Positions 6,389 through 14,385 of a DNA stretch of 27,557 nt are shown here, one piece after another; position 1 is the stretch's first letter; each line of letters opens with the position of its first letter. Below the pieces are notes generated by a model. The model saw only the letters and a program-made list of their open reading frames with translations. It was not told where the DNA came from and made no database searches. The stretch spans positions 1-27,557 of the forward strand of contig JAMDBX010000021.1 of the NCBI GenBank assembly GCA_023487645.1, in the 5' to 3' direction. This DNA is from Patescibacteria group bacterium. Lineage in GTDB: Bacteria; Patescibacteria; Microgenomatia; Daviesbacterales; UBA10151. The position numbers and the translations under genes were made by a program.

Positions 6389-7627
6389 TTAATATCTAAA
6401 CCTCCTATCGGATAAAAAAGGATTGGGTTTGCGCCGTAAATCCTCCGACTGCAAAAGCGTTGCCCGCTGTAGGGTAAAATCCCCGAATTTATTATTTAAT
6501 TTATCTATTGCCCGGCAGACGGCTTGGCGCCTACTTTCTTTGACAAAAAGGGATAAACTAACCACATCTGCAGATTGTAAATTAGAAATTGATAATCCTA
6601 CCATTCTGATTTTTCCACCATCCCAAATCTGAAAAAAAATTTGCCAGGCCTTTTGGAAAATCTCCCAGCCATCGCAGGTGAAATACCCTAAACTCTGTTG
6701 CTTCCCATCTCCCAAGAATACACCTGGAAGGTGGGCTGAGCGGTACCAACAATGGACGGTTTTCCCCAGTAAATTTTTCTCCCGCAGCCTTTTGGCCACC
6801 ATTTCACTTATTTTAAAGATCAGTTGTTTGATTTCAAAACTGTCACCGGTGTCACAATTTAGGGTGTGCCTGTGTCCAATAGATTTAACCTCCTCTTTTT
6901 GATAAAAAGGTATTATTGGAGTGTGGTCTAGTCCGCGGGCAAAGTTATATAAAGTTTCACCATAACTTTTAAAAGAAGCCGTCAATAACTCTTTGGGGAC
7001 CTGGCGAAGCTGGTAGAAATTGGTAACACCTAAATTAAAAAGTCTTTTTTTAATATGCACCCCGATACCGCAAATGTCATCTAAGCTTACTTTATCTAAA
7101 ATTTTAATTGCCTCTTGCTGGTTTCTAATCACCACCAACCCGTCCGGCTTTTGTAATGATCCGGCCAGTTTTGCCAAGAGTTTATTGTAGGAAATACCAA
7201 TCGAACAAGTAATCCTCTCCCCTATCTTTTCTTTGAGACGTTGTTTAATCTCTTGGGCAACCTTTCTAGCCGACTCAATGTCGTCATTCGGCGGCCTTAA
7301 CTCTAAAAATACTTCATCAATAGAAAAAATTTCCAGATAAGGAGTGTAGTCTTTAAAAATATTTAAAAATTTAGTGGTGACACTTAAATATTTCTCATGG
7401 TCGCTACAAACAATAATTAAATTTGGACAAATTTTTTTGGCTTCCCAAATCTGCATTCCGGTTTTGACTCCCGCCTTTTTAGCTTCAATAGAGGCCGTGC
7501 ATAAAACAGTTCTTTCTAACCTGTCGCCACCGGTAACACCTACTGGTTTTCCCTGCAGCCCCGGATTTGCCTGTTGTTCAACCGAGGCAAAATAACTGTT
7601 CATATCTATATGGAGAATAATTCCCAT
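6389..7627 (-). CDS. dinB: Y-family DNA polymerase, Pol IV/DinB-like
   Basis: 412 residues with the palm motif HIDMNSYFASVE (metal-binding D8), the second catalytic pair D104-E105 in FSIDEVFLEL, a helix-hairpin-helix thumb (DDICGIGVHIKKRL) and a little-finger domain ending KLNNKFGDFTLQRATLL. SLSLF in the little finger sits where Pol IV carries its beta-clamp motif (Q-L-x-L-F), but the leading Gln is missing. Y-family enzymes copy past damaged bases with low fidelity. The ATG at 7627 follows the small upstream gene by six bases, so the two are probably cotranscribed. No LexA-type box was recognised. Confidence 0.93.
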   Translation of the reverse strand: MGIILHIDMNSYFASVEQQANPGLQGKPVGVTGGDRLERTVLCTASIEAKKAGVKTGMQIWEAKKICPNLIIVCSDHEKYLSVTTKFLNIFKDYTPYLEIFSIDEVFLELRPPNDDIESARKVAQEIKQRLKEKIGERITCSIGISYNKLLAKLAGSLQKPDGLVVIRNQQEAIKILDKVSLDDICGIGVHIKKRLFNLGVTNFYQLRQVPKELLTASFKSYGETLYNFARGLDHTPIIPFYQKEEVKSIGHRHTLNCDTGDSFEIKQLIFKISEMVAKRLREKNLLGKTVHCWYRSAHLPGVFLGDGKQQSLGYFTCDGWEIFQKAWQIFFQIWDGGKIRMVGLSISNLQSADVVSLSLFVKESRRQAVCRAIDKLNNKFGDFTLQRATLLQSEDLRRKPNPFLSDRRFRY

Positions 7628-7633
7628 GGCATC

Positions 7634-7876
7634 CTACCCTTCTTCTACTTTTTCCAAAAACCACCTAAGCTTATAGCTGTCAAAACTAATTTGATAAAAG
7701 TTACTGCCCGATGATAGGGAAAAATGATAGAATAGTGAAGCACCATTGCGACTGGTGTGGATGAGGTTGACTTTATCAACCTTAATTTGCCTGTCTTTCC
7801 AAAAAAATAAGTAAGGCTGTATGAAATTGCTTTTAAAAAATACCCACACATTAATCGGCTCTAAGATTTCTACCAT
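7634..7876 (-). CDS. Hypothetical protein upstream of the Y-family polymerase
   Basis: 80 residues from the ATG at 7876; the frame is open to 7945, but that extension would run into the divergent gene. The protein is rich in aromatic residues with a beta-like pattern (INVWVFFKSNFIQPYLFFWKD, then FYQISFD), and ends with a charged helix (WFLEKVEEG). I do not recognise a domain. The stop lies six bases from the polymerase start, which argues for one operon and perhaps a role in DNA repair. The 62-base gap to the divergent glycosidase gene must hold both promoters. Confidence 0.55.
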   Translation of the reverse strand: MVEILEPINVWVFFKSNFIQPYLFFWKDRQIKVDKVNLIHTSRNGASLFYHFSLSSGSNFYQISFDSYKLRWFLEKVEEG

Positions 7877-7938
7877 GATATCTAATTTAACCCGAATAAA
7901 ATACGAAGTCAATATATCAATTAATAAGTAAAATTTAT

Positions 7939-9720
7939 ATGTCAAAAATCAAAAATCAAAATTACAGTTCAAGGATCAAAAGTTTTCGACTTTTAGTTTT
8001 AGGTTTGATAATTTGCATTTTGAGTTTAACTATTTTCCCGACAATAACTAAGGCTATAGTTGATCCTCTAGAAGTTGCCAACAACAAATTTGGTATCCAT
8101 ATCATTTCTGCCACCCCTCAGGAAGCTTCTTCCGCAGCCGAGATGGTAAATTCCAGTGGCGGCGATTGGGGTTATATCACGGTTTTAATTGAAAACAAAG
8201 ACCGCAACCATGATAAGTGGCAAACTTTTTTTAACGACCTTAGGGCCAGGCATTTGATCCCTATTGTAAGAATTGCCACTGCCCCTGAAGGCAATTTCTG
8301 GAAATTACCTTATGATGGTGAAGAAAACGCTTGGGCAGATTTTTTAAATAGTCTGATTTGGCCTACCCAAAACCGTTATGTAGTCATTTATAATGAACCT
8401 AACCAGGGTCAGGAATGGGGAGGCAAAGTTGATGCCCGCTCCTATGCCCATGTCCTGGATAAAACCATTACTGCCCTCAAAAATAAAAGCCCTGATTTTT
8501 TTGTCTTAAATGCCGGTTTTGATGCTTCCGCTCCCAAAAAAGTCCCTCTGTTTGAAGATGAACCAAATTTTCTGCAGGAAATGAACCAGGAAGTGCCGGG
8601 AATTTTTAACAAGCTTGACGGTTGGGTTTCCCATTCTTATCCCAATCCCGGGTTTGCCGGTTCTCCTGATGACAACGGACGTGGCACTGTCCGTACTTGG
8701 GCTTGGGAGTTAGGAGTATTAAAGGGAATGGGGGTCACCAAAAACCTCCCGGTTTTTATTACCGAAACCGGATGGAAACATGCCGAAGGGTTAATTTATG
8801 ACAAATCCTTTCCTTCGGCAGATACTGTTGGTGATTATTTACAAGAGGCCTTTAAATCTGCTTGGAACGACAACCGGATTGTGGCTGTCACGCCCTTTTT
8901 ACTTAATTACCAAGAGTCCCCTTTTGACCATTTCTCCTTTAAAAAAATTACCGGTGAAGAACAAAACCTCAAGATTTTAGGCGCCTCTTATCCGGATTAC
9001 TACCCCAGCTTTCAATCAATAATCGACCTGGGAAAAATTGTCGGTAAACCGGTCCAGGATAATCTAGCCCAGCTTACCGGAGGCAGTATCTATCCTTCCC
9101 TTGTCACCGGTGAAAGTTATATTATCCCTCTTATTTTTAAAAACATTGGACAATCGATTTGGAATGAAAACGACCAGGTGCAGTTACGGGCAATCCAAGG
9201 GCAAAGTGAATTAAATATCGACCCGGTACAACTTACCACTTCCAAAAAAATTACTCCCGGTCAGGAAACGGTTTTTAACCTTCACCTCACTGCCCCCAAG
9301 CCAGGCACCTACAAAATAAATTTACAGCTTTATCATGGAGATAAAGCCTTTGACCAGCCTACCTTTGAATTTTCCACTGAGGTAAAATCACCGGTCATTT
9401 TGGACATCAGCTCCTCTTTACTTTGGAAGAAAAATCCTTCCGGTAAATATCTCTTAACAACAGATTCAAATATCAACAGTACGTCAACCTGGATAGATTT
9501 AGATGAAGCCGGAAAGTCCGGCCAACTCGAGGCTAAATATTTGTTACCTGATTATAATTTTAAATTTACTTTGTATAAACCTTTTTATAAGCCAAAGACA
9601 ATTGAGATGAAGGTGGTTTCCGGGATTAACCATTTAGGTTTTGGAATGCTTGAACCGGATTTTTGGTCAGCACTTTTACATCCTTTAGAGCTTTGGAAAT
9701 TACTTCCCTTTTCAAATTAA
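7939..9720 (+). CDS. Secreted or anchored glycoside-hydrolase-like protein with C-terminal Ig-type domains
   Basis: 593 residues. The N-terminal hydrophobic segment (about residues 17-40) is a signal peptide or anchor. A TIM-barrel-type region (about 48-345) carries two Glu in the positions of the acid/base and nucleophile of clan A glycosidases: E153 in VVIYNEPNQ and E276 in VFITETGWK. HSYPNPG near residue 232 fits such a barrel. Residues about 385-490 form an Ig/CARDB-like beta domain (IIPLIFKNIGQSIW). The last 100 residues resemble a PEGA-like surface domain. It probably acts on polysaccharide outside the cell; the substrate is unknown. TAAAAT lies four bases before the ATG. Confidence 0.65.
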   Translation: MSKIKNQNYSSRIKSFRLLVLGLIICILSLTIFPTITKAIVDPLEVANNKFGIHIISATPQEASSAAEMVNSSGGDWGYITVLIENKDRNHDKWQTFFNDLRARHLIPIVRIATAPEGNFWKLPYDGEENAWADFLNSLIWPTQNRYVVIYNEPNQGQEWGGKVDARSYAHVLDKTITALKNKSPDFFVLNAGFDASAPKKVPLFEDEPNFLQEMNQEVPGIFNKLDGWVSHSYPNPGFAGSPDDNGRGTVRTWAWELGVLKGMGVTKNLPVFITETGWKHAEGLIYDKSFPSADTVGDYLQEAFKSAWNDNRIVAVTPFLLNYQESPFDHFSFKKITGEEQNLKILGASYPDYYPSFQSIIDLGKIVGKPVQDNLAQLTGGSIYPSLVTGESYIIPLIFKNIGQSIWNENDQVQLRAIQGQSELNIDPVQLTTSKKITPGQETVFNLHLTAPKPGTYKINLQLYHGDKAFDQPTFEFSTEVKSPVILDISSSLLWKKNPSGKYLLTTDSNINSTSTWIDLDEAGKSGQLEAKYLLPDYNFKFTLYKPFYKPKTIEMKVVSGINHLGFGMLEPDFWSALLHPLELWKLLPFSN

Positions 9721-9745
9721 TCTATTTTGATATAGATAGTCATAG

Positions 9746-9775
9746 TTGACAAAGTAATTTGTTATATGGTATAAA
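9746..9775 (+). promoter_or_regulatory. Sigma-70 promoter of the candidate small RNA
   Basis: TTGACA (9746-9751), 18 bases, TATAAA (9770-9775) with a TGG extension. No ORF starts downstream before a terminator at 9815-9837. Transcription should start near 9782. Confidence 0.65.
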
Positions 9776-9781
9776 TACTAC

Positions 9782-9838
9782 ACTTGTTAACCTTGTGTTT
9801 ACAAGTTCTCGAAGAAGGTCCCGCAAGGGGCCTTTTTC
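9782..9838 (+). ncRNA. Candidate small RNA of about 57 nt ending in a GNRA-capped terminator
   Basis: Between a strong promoter and a strong terminator lie about 30 bases without an ORF. The 5' part can form ACTTGT (9782-9787) with ACAAGT (9801-9806). The terminator is AAGGTCCC-GCAA-GGGGCCTT (9815-9834), an 8-bp stem with one G-U pair and a GCAA tetraloop, followed by five T. The unit could be a free small RNA, or a short leader whose terminator controls read-through into tRNA-His at 9946. I do not recognise a known RNA family. Confidence 0.5.
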
Positions 9839-9945
9839 GTGGGGAAAGAATCATATCATTCTAGAACTTCACTGTGTCAACAAATTCCGAGATCAGATCC
9901 GACAAGTGGAGAATTCAGATATAAACTGATAAAATACAAAGGTAT

Positions 9946-10021
9946 GGTGACTGTAGCTCAACGGTAGAGCGCTGCTCTGTGGAAGCAGAGGTCGCGGGTT
10001 CGATCCCCGTCAGTCACCCCA
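9946..10021 (+). tRNA. tRNA-His(GTG)
   Basis: A complete cloverleaf with the extra G at position -1 (9946) facing the C discriminator, acceptor GTGACTG/CAGTCAC, anticodon stem CTGCT/AGCAG with loop CTGTGGA (anticodon GTG), and T-arm GCGGG/CCCGT (G-T closing pair). CCA is encoded at 10019-10021, unlike the other two tRNAs in the window. Confidence 0.95.
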
Positions 10022-10059
10022 GCAATATTTAGCCCCAATTTTTAGTACCACTCAGGGGA

Positions 10060-10516
10060 TTATTGAACCTCAAGTTCTTTTATCATGTAAACCTGTTCTC
10101 CTTTTTTTTCTGTAATATGAAATCCTTTTTTCTTATAAACTGAAATAAAAAGAAATCGCTCTTTGCATTTGTGGGTAAGTTGAAAGGAAAATTCTTTTTA
10201 AACCAGATTCTCTGACTCTTTTTTCTATTTTTTTATACAGTTTATCCGCAACACCTACTCCCTGATATTTTTTATCAATGTACATTCTTTTTAATCTAGC
10301 ATGATCCCCCTCTGCTAAAAATCCGATTGTTCCAATGACACGATTTCCAATATCTGCAACCAAAAAGTTATTACCATAGATCTCTGGAATATTCTCAACA
10401 GTTTCTTCATTTATATTTGGATCATTATTAAAGATATCCAACAATAAATCATGCCATAAATTTATTATCTTGGTTTTATCAGCGGTTTTGTATGGTCTGA
10501 TAATAATACTATCCAT
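10060..10516 (-). pseudogene. GNAT-family N-acetyltransferase, frameshifted near the C-terminus
   Basis: The open frame (127 residues, to 10133) covers the GNAT core: IIIRPYKTAD at the start, VADIGNRVIGTIGFL, LKRMYIDKKYQGVGVADKLYKKIEK with the Q-x-x-G-x-A acetyl-CoA loop, and IFLSTYPQMQRAISFY. It then ends abruptly. A different frame continues YKKKGFHITEKK to a TAA at 10060-10062, exactly what GNAT proteins have after ISFY. The break is explained by a 10-base insertion (TTTATTTCAG, followed again by TTTAT) around 10134-10150; removing it restores a 149-residue protein. The substrate is unknown. TATACT lies six bases before the ATG. A truncated product or an assembly error are alternatives. 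Confidence 0.75.
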
Positions 10517-10571
10517 AAAAGGAGTATATCAGAAACTATAATTTGGAAAAGGAATAGAAGACGAGGTTCAA

Positions 10572-10895
10572 TTATTCAGCAAAATGAGGAACTTTTAGGT
10601 TCTCTGGTGGCTCAATTTCTAGGTTGTCCTCAACTGTAGATAATCTGGTATCTAGTCTCTCAATGTTATGTTTATTAATTTTATACATGTCACCATAGGC
10701 ATCCAACTTTGATTCTATATTTACAAGGGAACTTGAATGGGTATCCAATTTTTTGTTAACAACTGACAGCTGATCTTTAATATTTCTAACTTGCTCTGCT
10801 GTAACATGCTGAAACATCTCCAACCTATCAACTTTGTCTCTGATTGTCTCCAGCAGTTCTTTAATTTGGTCAAAATTATCACCTTGTTTTTTCAT
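10572..10895 (-). CDS. Coiled-coil protein, paralogue of the one at 13420-13677
   Basis: 107 residues, almost entirely heptad-patterned coiled coil (IKELLETIRDKVDRLE, then LSVVNKKLDTHSSSLVNIE), with no membrane segment. The C-terminus NIERLDTRLSTVEDNLEIEP and ENLKVPHFAE is nearly identical to that of the second coiled-coil protein in this window, which differs freely at the N-terminus. The conserved tail is probably a binding peptide. The function is unknown. A -10-like TATGCT sits exactly six bases before the ATG and no Shine-Dalgarno is present. Confidence 0.7.
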   Translation of the reverse strand: MKKQGDNFDQIKELLETIRDKVDRLEMFQHVTAEQVRNIKDQLSVVNKKLDTHSSSLVNIESKLDAYGDMYKINKHNIERLDTRLSTVEDNLEIEPPENLKVPHFAE

Positions 10896-10899
10896 ACCA

Positions 10900-11099
10900 C
10901 TAGCATATTTCTCATTGCCTCAAAAAACAAGATGGATTATTTATATCAAAACAGCTTTCCATCAGCATAGTTCTGATAACTGAATAATCTCCAAAGTGTT
11001 CACCAACGGGCTAATTACCCCAGTTTCTGTGTTATAAACAATCCAGATAGATGACTGAATTCCACAGATTGTTCTGCTGGATCTTCTGTCATACTTTAA
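10900..11099 (-). pseudogene. Possible frameshifted remnant between the coiled-coil and cohesin genes
   Basis: Two overlapping open frames look protein-like but neither has a sensible start. One (11099 to 10962) reads GIQSSIWIVYNTETGVISP. Near 11012 a second frame continues PVGEHFGDYSVIRTMLMES and stops close to 10914. A third frame has ATG at 11090 (MTEDPAEQS). Joined by frameshifts they would give a protein of about 70 residues. I recognise no family, and chance open frames are a real alternative. Confidence 0.2.
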
Positions 11100-11132
11100 T
11101 TACACCTTATCTAAAATTTATAATCAGTAATA

Positions 11133-11993
11133 TTAATTACAACCAGCAGGTCTAATAGTGTAACTTCCATTGACCACTGCCCCCAGCACATCCTTAACGG
11201 TATGTCTTTCTACTACATTAGAATCTATAGTTTTTGAAAGATTATTGGGATCAAAATCAAATTTTATCTCAGCATTACCGCTGGCAGAACTATTAACTTT
11301 AAAATTCAAAACAGCAATTGTTCCGCCTCCATCAAACATTCCTGTGTATCCGTTATCTATTAGACTAATTGAGTTTCCATATGGCAGTGTGGTTTGATTA
11401 TATGTACCTATTTTGCCAATAATTGAAGTAAGCGTAAGTTTACTACTATCATATTGATAAATAGCATCTATGGCATCGATACCATGACCATTGGGATCAA
11501 TTTTAAGGTCAACTGAGAAATTATCACCAGGTTTATAAGTACCGGTATTAGGAGAAAAAGAAAGGGTAGCTCCGCTTGGGTCCCCAACTACTTTTGTATC
11601 TGTGACTGCAGTATTAACAGGACACACAAGAGGGGTTGGAGTGGGTGTCATAACTTTTGTAGGAGTAGGAGTAAAAGTCGGAATAGATGCAGGACTAGTA
11701 GGTGTAAGAGATTGCCTGTTTCTTAAAATCTCCATTGCTGTCAATTGATGGGTTGGAATCGGCTCAACTGGGGCAGTTGGTTCAACTAAAGGCGTAGGAG
11801 ATAAAACGTCTTTAACGGGTTGATTAGAGGTAGTTGCTTCATTAATAGGTTTATTCAAGACTTCTCGATCAATAGTTAATCCCATCTTCGGCTTGTTAAC
11901 TTCATTGGTATAATAATAAGCTCCACCTGCTCCCAGGGCTGTTACTAATACCATTATTAAAACTAATATCGGAATAAAACCCCTTTGCCCCAT
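11133..11993 (-). CDS. Anchored surface protein with a cohesin-like domain
   Basis: 286 residues. The N-terminus MGQRGFIPILVLIMVLV is a prepilin-like or plain anchor segment (about residues 5-28). A Pro/Thr-rich linker spans about 65-122, with repeated TPTP. Residues about 140-275 match a cohesin-type beta sandwich: GATLSFSPNTGTYKPGDNFSVDLKID, then AIYQYDSSKLTLTSI and GGGTIAVLNFKV. Cohesins bind dockerins in cellulosomes, but similar domains are used widely for other surface contacts, and no dockerin is seen here. It probably displays a binding domain at the cell surface. It is monocistronic on the evidence available. Confidence 0.65.
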   Translation of the reverse strand: MGQRGFIPILVLIMVLVTALGAGGAYYYTNEVNKPKMGLTIDREVLNKPINEATTSNQPVKDVLSPTPLVEPTAPVEPIPTHQLTAMEILRNRQSLTPTSPASIPTFTPTPTKVMTPTPTPLVCPVNTAVTDTKVVGDPSGATLSFSPNTGTYKPGDNFSVDLKIDPNGHGIDAIDAIYQYDSSKLTLTSIIGKIGTYNQTTLPYGNSISLIDNGYTGMFDGGGTIAVLNFKVNSSASGNAEIKFDFDPNNLSKTIDSNVVERHTVKDVLGAVVNGSYTIRPAGCN

Positions 11994-12126
11994 TAAGATA
12001 ATAATCTAATATTTTTAAGACAAATACAACAGGAATTTAAGATTAAATATTAACTTCATTTCGAAGTGTCCAGCCGGTCACCATAGCAAATTTAACTTTA
12101 ATTTTTGATACCACTAATGAATCTAC

Positions 12127-12146
12127 CCACGACCTAACTGTCGTGG
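12127..12146. repeat. Palindrome CCACGAC-CTAACT-GTCGTGG
   Basis: A perfect 7-bp GC-rich stem with a 6-base loop in the 256-base gap between the cohesin and TPR genes. It is not followed by a T-run. It lies about 35 bases upstream of the TPR-gene promoter and could be a repeat element or a protein site. The rest of the gap (12001-12126) shows nothing else. Confidence 0.55.
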
Positions 12147-12177
12147 TATTGTGTGAACAATAAAATCTTTTCACCTT

Positions 12178-12186
12178 TGCTATAAT
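12178..12186 (+). promoter_or_regulatory. Extended -10 promoter of the TPR gene
   Basis: TGCTATAAT at 12178-12186 is a consensus extended -10 element. A clear -35 is missing. The ATG is 63 bases further on, so this mRNA would have a leader, unlike several neighbours. Confidence 0.5.
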
Positions 12187-12249
12187 ACCATAAGTATCAC
12201 ACCTGATTCCGTATAAATTAAACCTAATTTTCCTAATTAACTAAACCTT

Positions 12250-12930
12250 ATGTATAAAAATGAAAGCATATCAGAAAAGGCCTGGAAGTTAAGAGAAAGT
12301 GGAAAGCCAATTCCTGCTATCGCTTTATGGAAGCAGGTAATTAATAAACAAAAAGGTCAAGGAAATTGGGAAGAAGTTATGAATACCTTAATAGATATCT
12401 CTATTGCTTTGAAAATTGTTGGTAAACAAACACAAAATTCTTCCTATTTTGACTCAGCATTAAGTACCCTGGAGCATATCAAACACATTGCAACTTACCA
12501 TAATATCCCCCTGAGAAAAGATTTTAATTACCATCTGGGAGAAATTTTAGTGGCTGCAGGTAGGTATCAGGAAGCCATCGACATCCTTAAAAAATATCTC
12601 AAAACTGCTGGTCTGTCTCTTGAGCAAAAAGCAAATATTCAAAGCCATATAGGTTTTGCCAAAGCTAGGTTGGGCCAAAAAGACGGAATAAAAATACTAG
12701 AGCAGGCTATTAAAGTTTTAGAACACCCCACTACTGGATTTGTCCACCAAGAAGTAGATGTTATAGCTATCTGGAGAACCGGAGCCCGACTGAAATTGGC
12801 CCAGGTCTTAGAAGATAGACAAAAAGCTATAGAATTAGTTAATAAAACCCTCAAAGAGGCTCAAAAAAACGGACTTGGAGCTAGAATAAAAGAAGCAAAA
12901 CTTCTCTTGGCTGATATGGATATAAACTAA
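12250..12930 (+). CDS. Tetratricopeptide-repeat protein
   Basis: 226 residues of alpha-helical repeats without signal peptide or membrane segment. TPR-like units are visible at about residues 6-40 (AWKLRESGKPIPAIALWKQV), 92-125 (YHLGEILVAAGRYQEAIDIL), 131-160 (IQSHIGFAKARLGQKDGIKI) and 180-220. The G/A-Y-A-P spacing is relaxed. TPR proteins are protein-binding scaffolds; no partner is indicated by the neighbours, which are on the other strand. No strong Shine-Dalgarno precedes the ATG. Confidence 0.7.
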   Translation: MYKNESISEKAWKLRESGKPIPAIALWKQVINKQKGQGNWEEVMNTLIDISIALKIVGKQTQNSSYFDSALSTLEHIKHIATYHNIPLRKDFNYHLGEILVAAGRYQEAIDILKKYLKTAGLSLEQKANIQSHIGFAKARLGQKDGIKILEQAIKVLEHPTTGFVHQEVDVIAIWRTGARLKLAQVLEDRQKAIELVNKTLKEAQKNGLGARIKEAKLLLADMDIN

Positions 12931-13024
12931 ACCACTAAGGGTAAATAAAGTACTGGCAGTATTTGTGTGCAAAAAGAGATGGAGAAAACGCTCGACTATT
13001 GGATTGGAGAGAGTATTAAAAAAA

Positions 13025-13417
13025 TTAGCTCTTTTTAGGGGTCATGAGTTGGAGGCAATTTCCTTCCGGATCTAGGAAAGTACATACTGTTCTTGCAGTT
13101 TCACTTGGAGAAAATTCCTCCATACCGATCGGTTCCTGGATTATTTTTATACCTTCAGCAACTTTTATCCTTTCGTAAACTCCTTTTACATCCTCAATGT
13201 AGATGTTTAGGATATGACGCAATGGATTTTTATTATAGCCTTTGACCTCTGAATGTTTGGCAATCCAAATTTGATACCCAGGCTCGACCTCTACCATATA
13301 TCCATAATCCCTAGGAAGCTTCAGCTCCTGTATGACCTTAAAGCCTAAAATATCAGTATAAAATTTAACCAATTTATCTGGATCTTCTGAAAAGATAAAA
13401 AACTTATATTTAATCAT
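13025..13417 (-). CDS. VOC (glyoxalase/bleomycin-resistance) family protein
   Basis: 130 residues forming one VOC module pair: FFIFSEDPDKLVKFYTDILGFKV at the start, RHILNIYIEDVKGVYERI in the middle and TVCTFLDPEGNCLQLM near the end. The last fits the C-terminal DPxGNxxxL signature of the superfamily. Members use a metal to isomerise or open small molecules, or bind drugs. The substrate cannot be inferred. The ATG lies two bases after the stop of the coiled-coil gene, so they are probably translated from one mRNA. Confidence 0.8.
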   Translation of the reverse strand: MIKYKFFIFSEDPDKLVKFYTDILGFKVIQELKLPRDYGYMVEVEPGYQIWIAKHSEVKGYNKNPLRHILNIYIEDVKGVYERIKVAEGIKIIQEPIGMEEFSPSETARTVCTFLDPEGNCLQLMTPKKS

Positions 13418-13419
13418 AA

Positions 13420-13677
13420 TTATTCAGAGAAGTGGGGAACTTTTAGGTTTTCCAGCGGTTCAATTGCTAACTCTTCCTCTACAACATTCAATCGAGTATC
13501 TAGCCTCTCAATATTACGTTGGTTTTCTTTATAACTATCTGCGTAAGAAGTAACAGTTTGTTCAATATTTAAAACTGAGCTTTTTAATACTCTTACATCT
13601 TCTTTTAAATCCTTAATAGTATCATTAAGCGGGGTCAAAGCTTCGTTTAAAATATTCTTGAATCCTTGTTTATCCAT
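13420..13677 (-). CDS. Coiled-coil protein, paralogue of the one at 10572-10895
   Basis: 85 residues with heptad repeats across most of the length (LNDTIKDLKEDVRVLKSSVLNIEQ). The C-terminal block RNIERLDTRLNVVEEELAIEP and ENLKVPHFSE matches the other paralogue almost residue for residue, while the N-terminal coil is shorter and divergent. The function is unknown. A TAATAT hexamer sits six bases before the ATG with no Shine-Dalgarno. The VOC gene follows after two bases, so they form a small operon. Confidence 0.7.
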   Translation of the reverse strand: MDKQGFKNILNEALTPLNDTIKDLKEDVRVLKSSVLNIEQTVTSYADSYKENQRNIERLDTRLNVVEEELAIEPLENLKVPHFSE

Positions 13678-13764
13678 GTTCTTATATTATTGGAATATAA
13701 CTTAAAAGACAAGATATACATTTTATTTCAAACCAAATCAAGCTATACTAATAACAGCTCTTGT

Positions 13765-14358
13765 TTAACCAAACAAATCCTTGTTTTTTTCCAGTAAAAC
13801 AATAAATTCTTCCCAAATAGTTAAAGTTTCCTGACTGACAGCAACTTTAATATCTTTAGTCCTCAACATTTCATAAGTCACTTTATCCCTTTGCCAACTT
13901 CTACCTTGGTCCAAGAAAACATTTATTGCCGGGAGTATTTTATCCAGAGCATATATAAATTTAGCTTCAGGGTCAGAAAGGGATTCATAATCATTAATAA
14001 TTTGGTGCATCTGTCCAAATTCCGGGAACTCTTTTTTGATTTGCTTTGCCGCATCTTTCTCCCTTTTCTTTTTAGAATCCTTCAAACTTTTGTCCGTAGT
14101 ATAAAAATAAGTATCTCCTGCATAAACCTCTACTAAATCATGGGCAAGTGCGTATTTGATAATTTTATTTTCATCAAGCTTTAGGTCGGTACTTGTCGCA
14201 ATATACCAAGCCAGCATGGCCAATTGAAAGCTGTGTTCGGCGTCGTTTTCATCACGGTCTTCTCCGGTGACATAAATAGTTCGCCTTACCTGTTGTACTT
14301 TATGAGTAAATTGGACAAAATCCAGTATCCCCAGTAACCGGTTATCTTTGTCTTTCAT
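13765..14358 (-). CDS. HD-domain phosphohydrolase, YfbR-like
   Basis: 197 residues with the full HD metal site: H42 in AEHSFQLA, H73-D74 in ALAHDLVEVYAGD, and D139 in FIYALDKILP. The spacing and the AEHS / HDLVE motifs match the HD family of 5'-nucleotidases (YfbR and relatives), which dephosphorylate deoxynucleoside monophosphates. An exact substrate is inference. TGC-TATACT ends six bases before the ATG with no Shine-Dalgarno, a leaderless pattern. It is not overlapped by neighbours. Confidence 0.8.
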   Translation of the reverse strand: MKDKDNRLLGILDFVQFTHKVQQVRRTIYVTGEDRDENDAEHSFQLAMLAWYIATSTDLKLDENKIIKYALAHDLVEVYAGDTYFYTTDKSLKDSKKKREKDAAKQIKKEFPEFGQMHQIINDYESLSDPEAKFIYALDKILPAINVFLDQGRSWQRDKVTYEMLRTKDIKVAVSQETLTIWEEFIVLLEKNKDLFG

Positions 14359-14385
14359 AAACGAAGTATAGCAGATAGAAATATT

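Noticed and set aside
7645..7851. A second minus-strand frame under the gene upstream of the polymerase
   Set aside because: It is a shifted shadow of the 7634-7876 frame, with a less protein-like composition.
11640..11800. Period-6 TP/PT codon repeat as a DNA microsatellite
   Set aside because: The repeat is explained by the Pro/Thr linker of the surface protein and codon choice varies along it.
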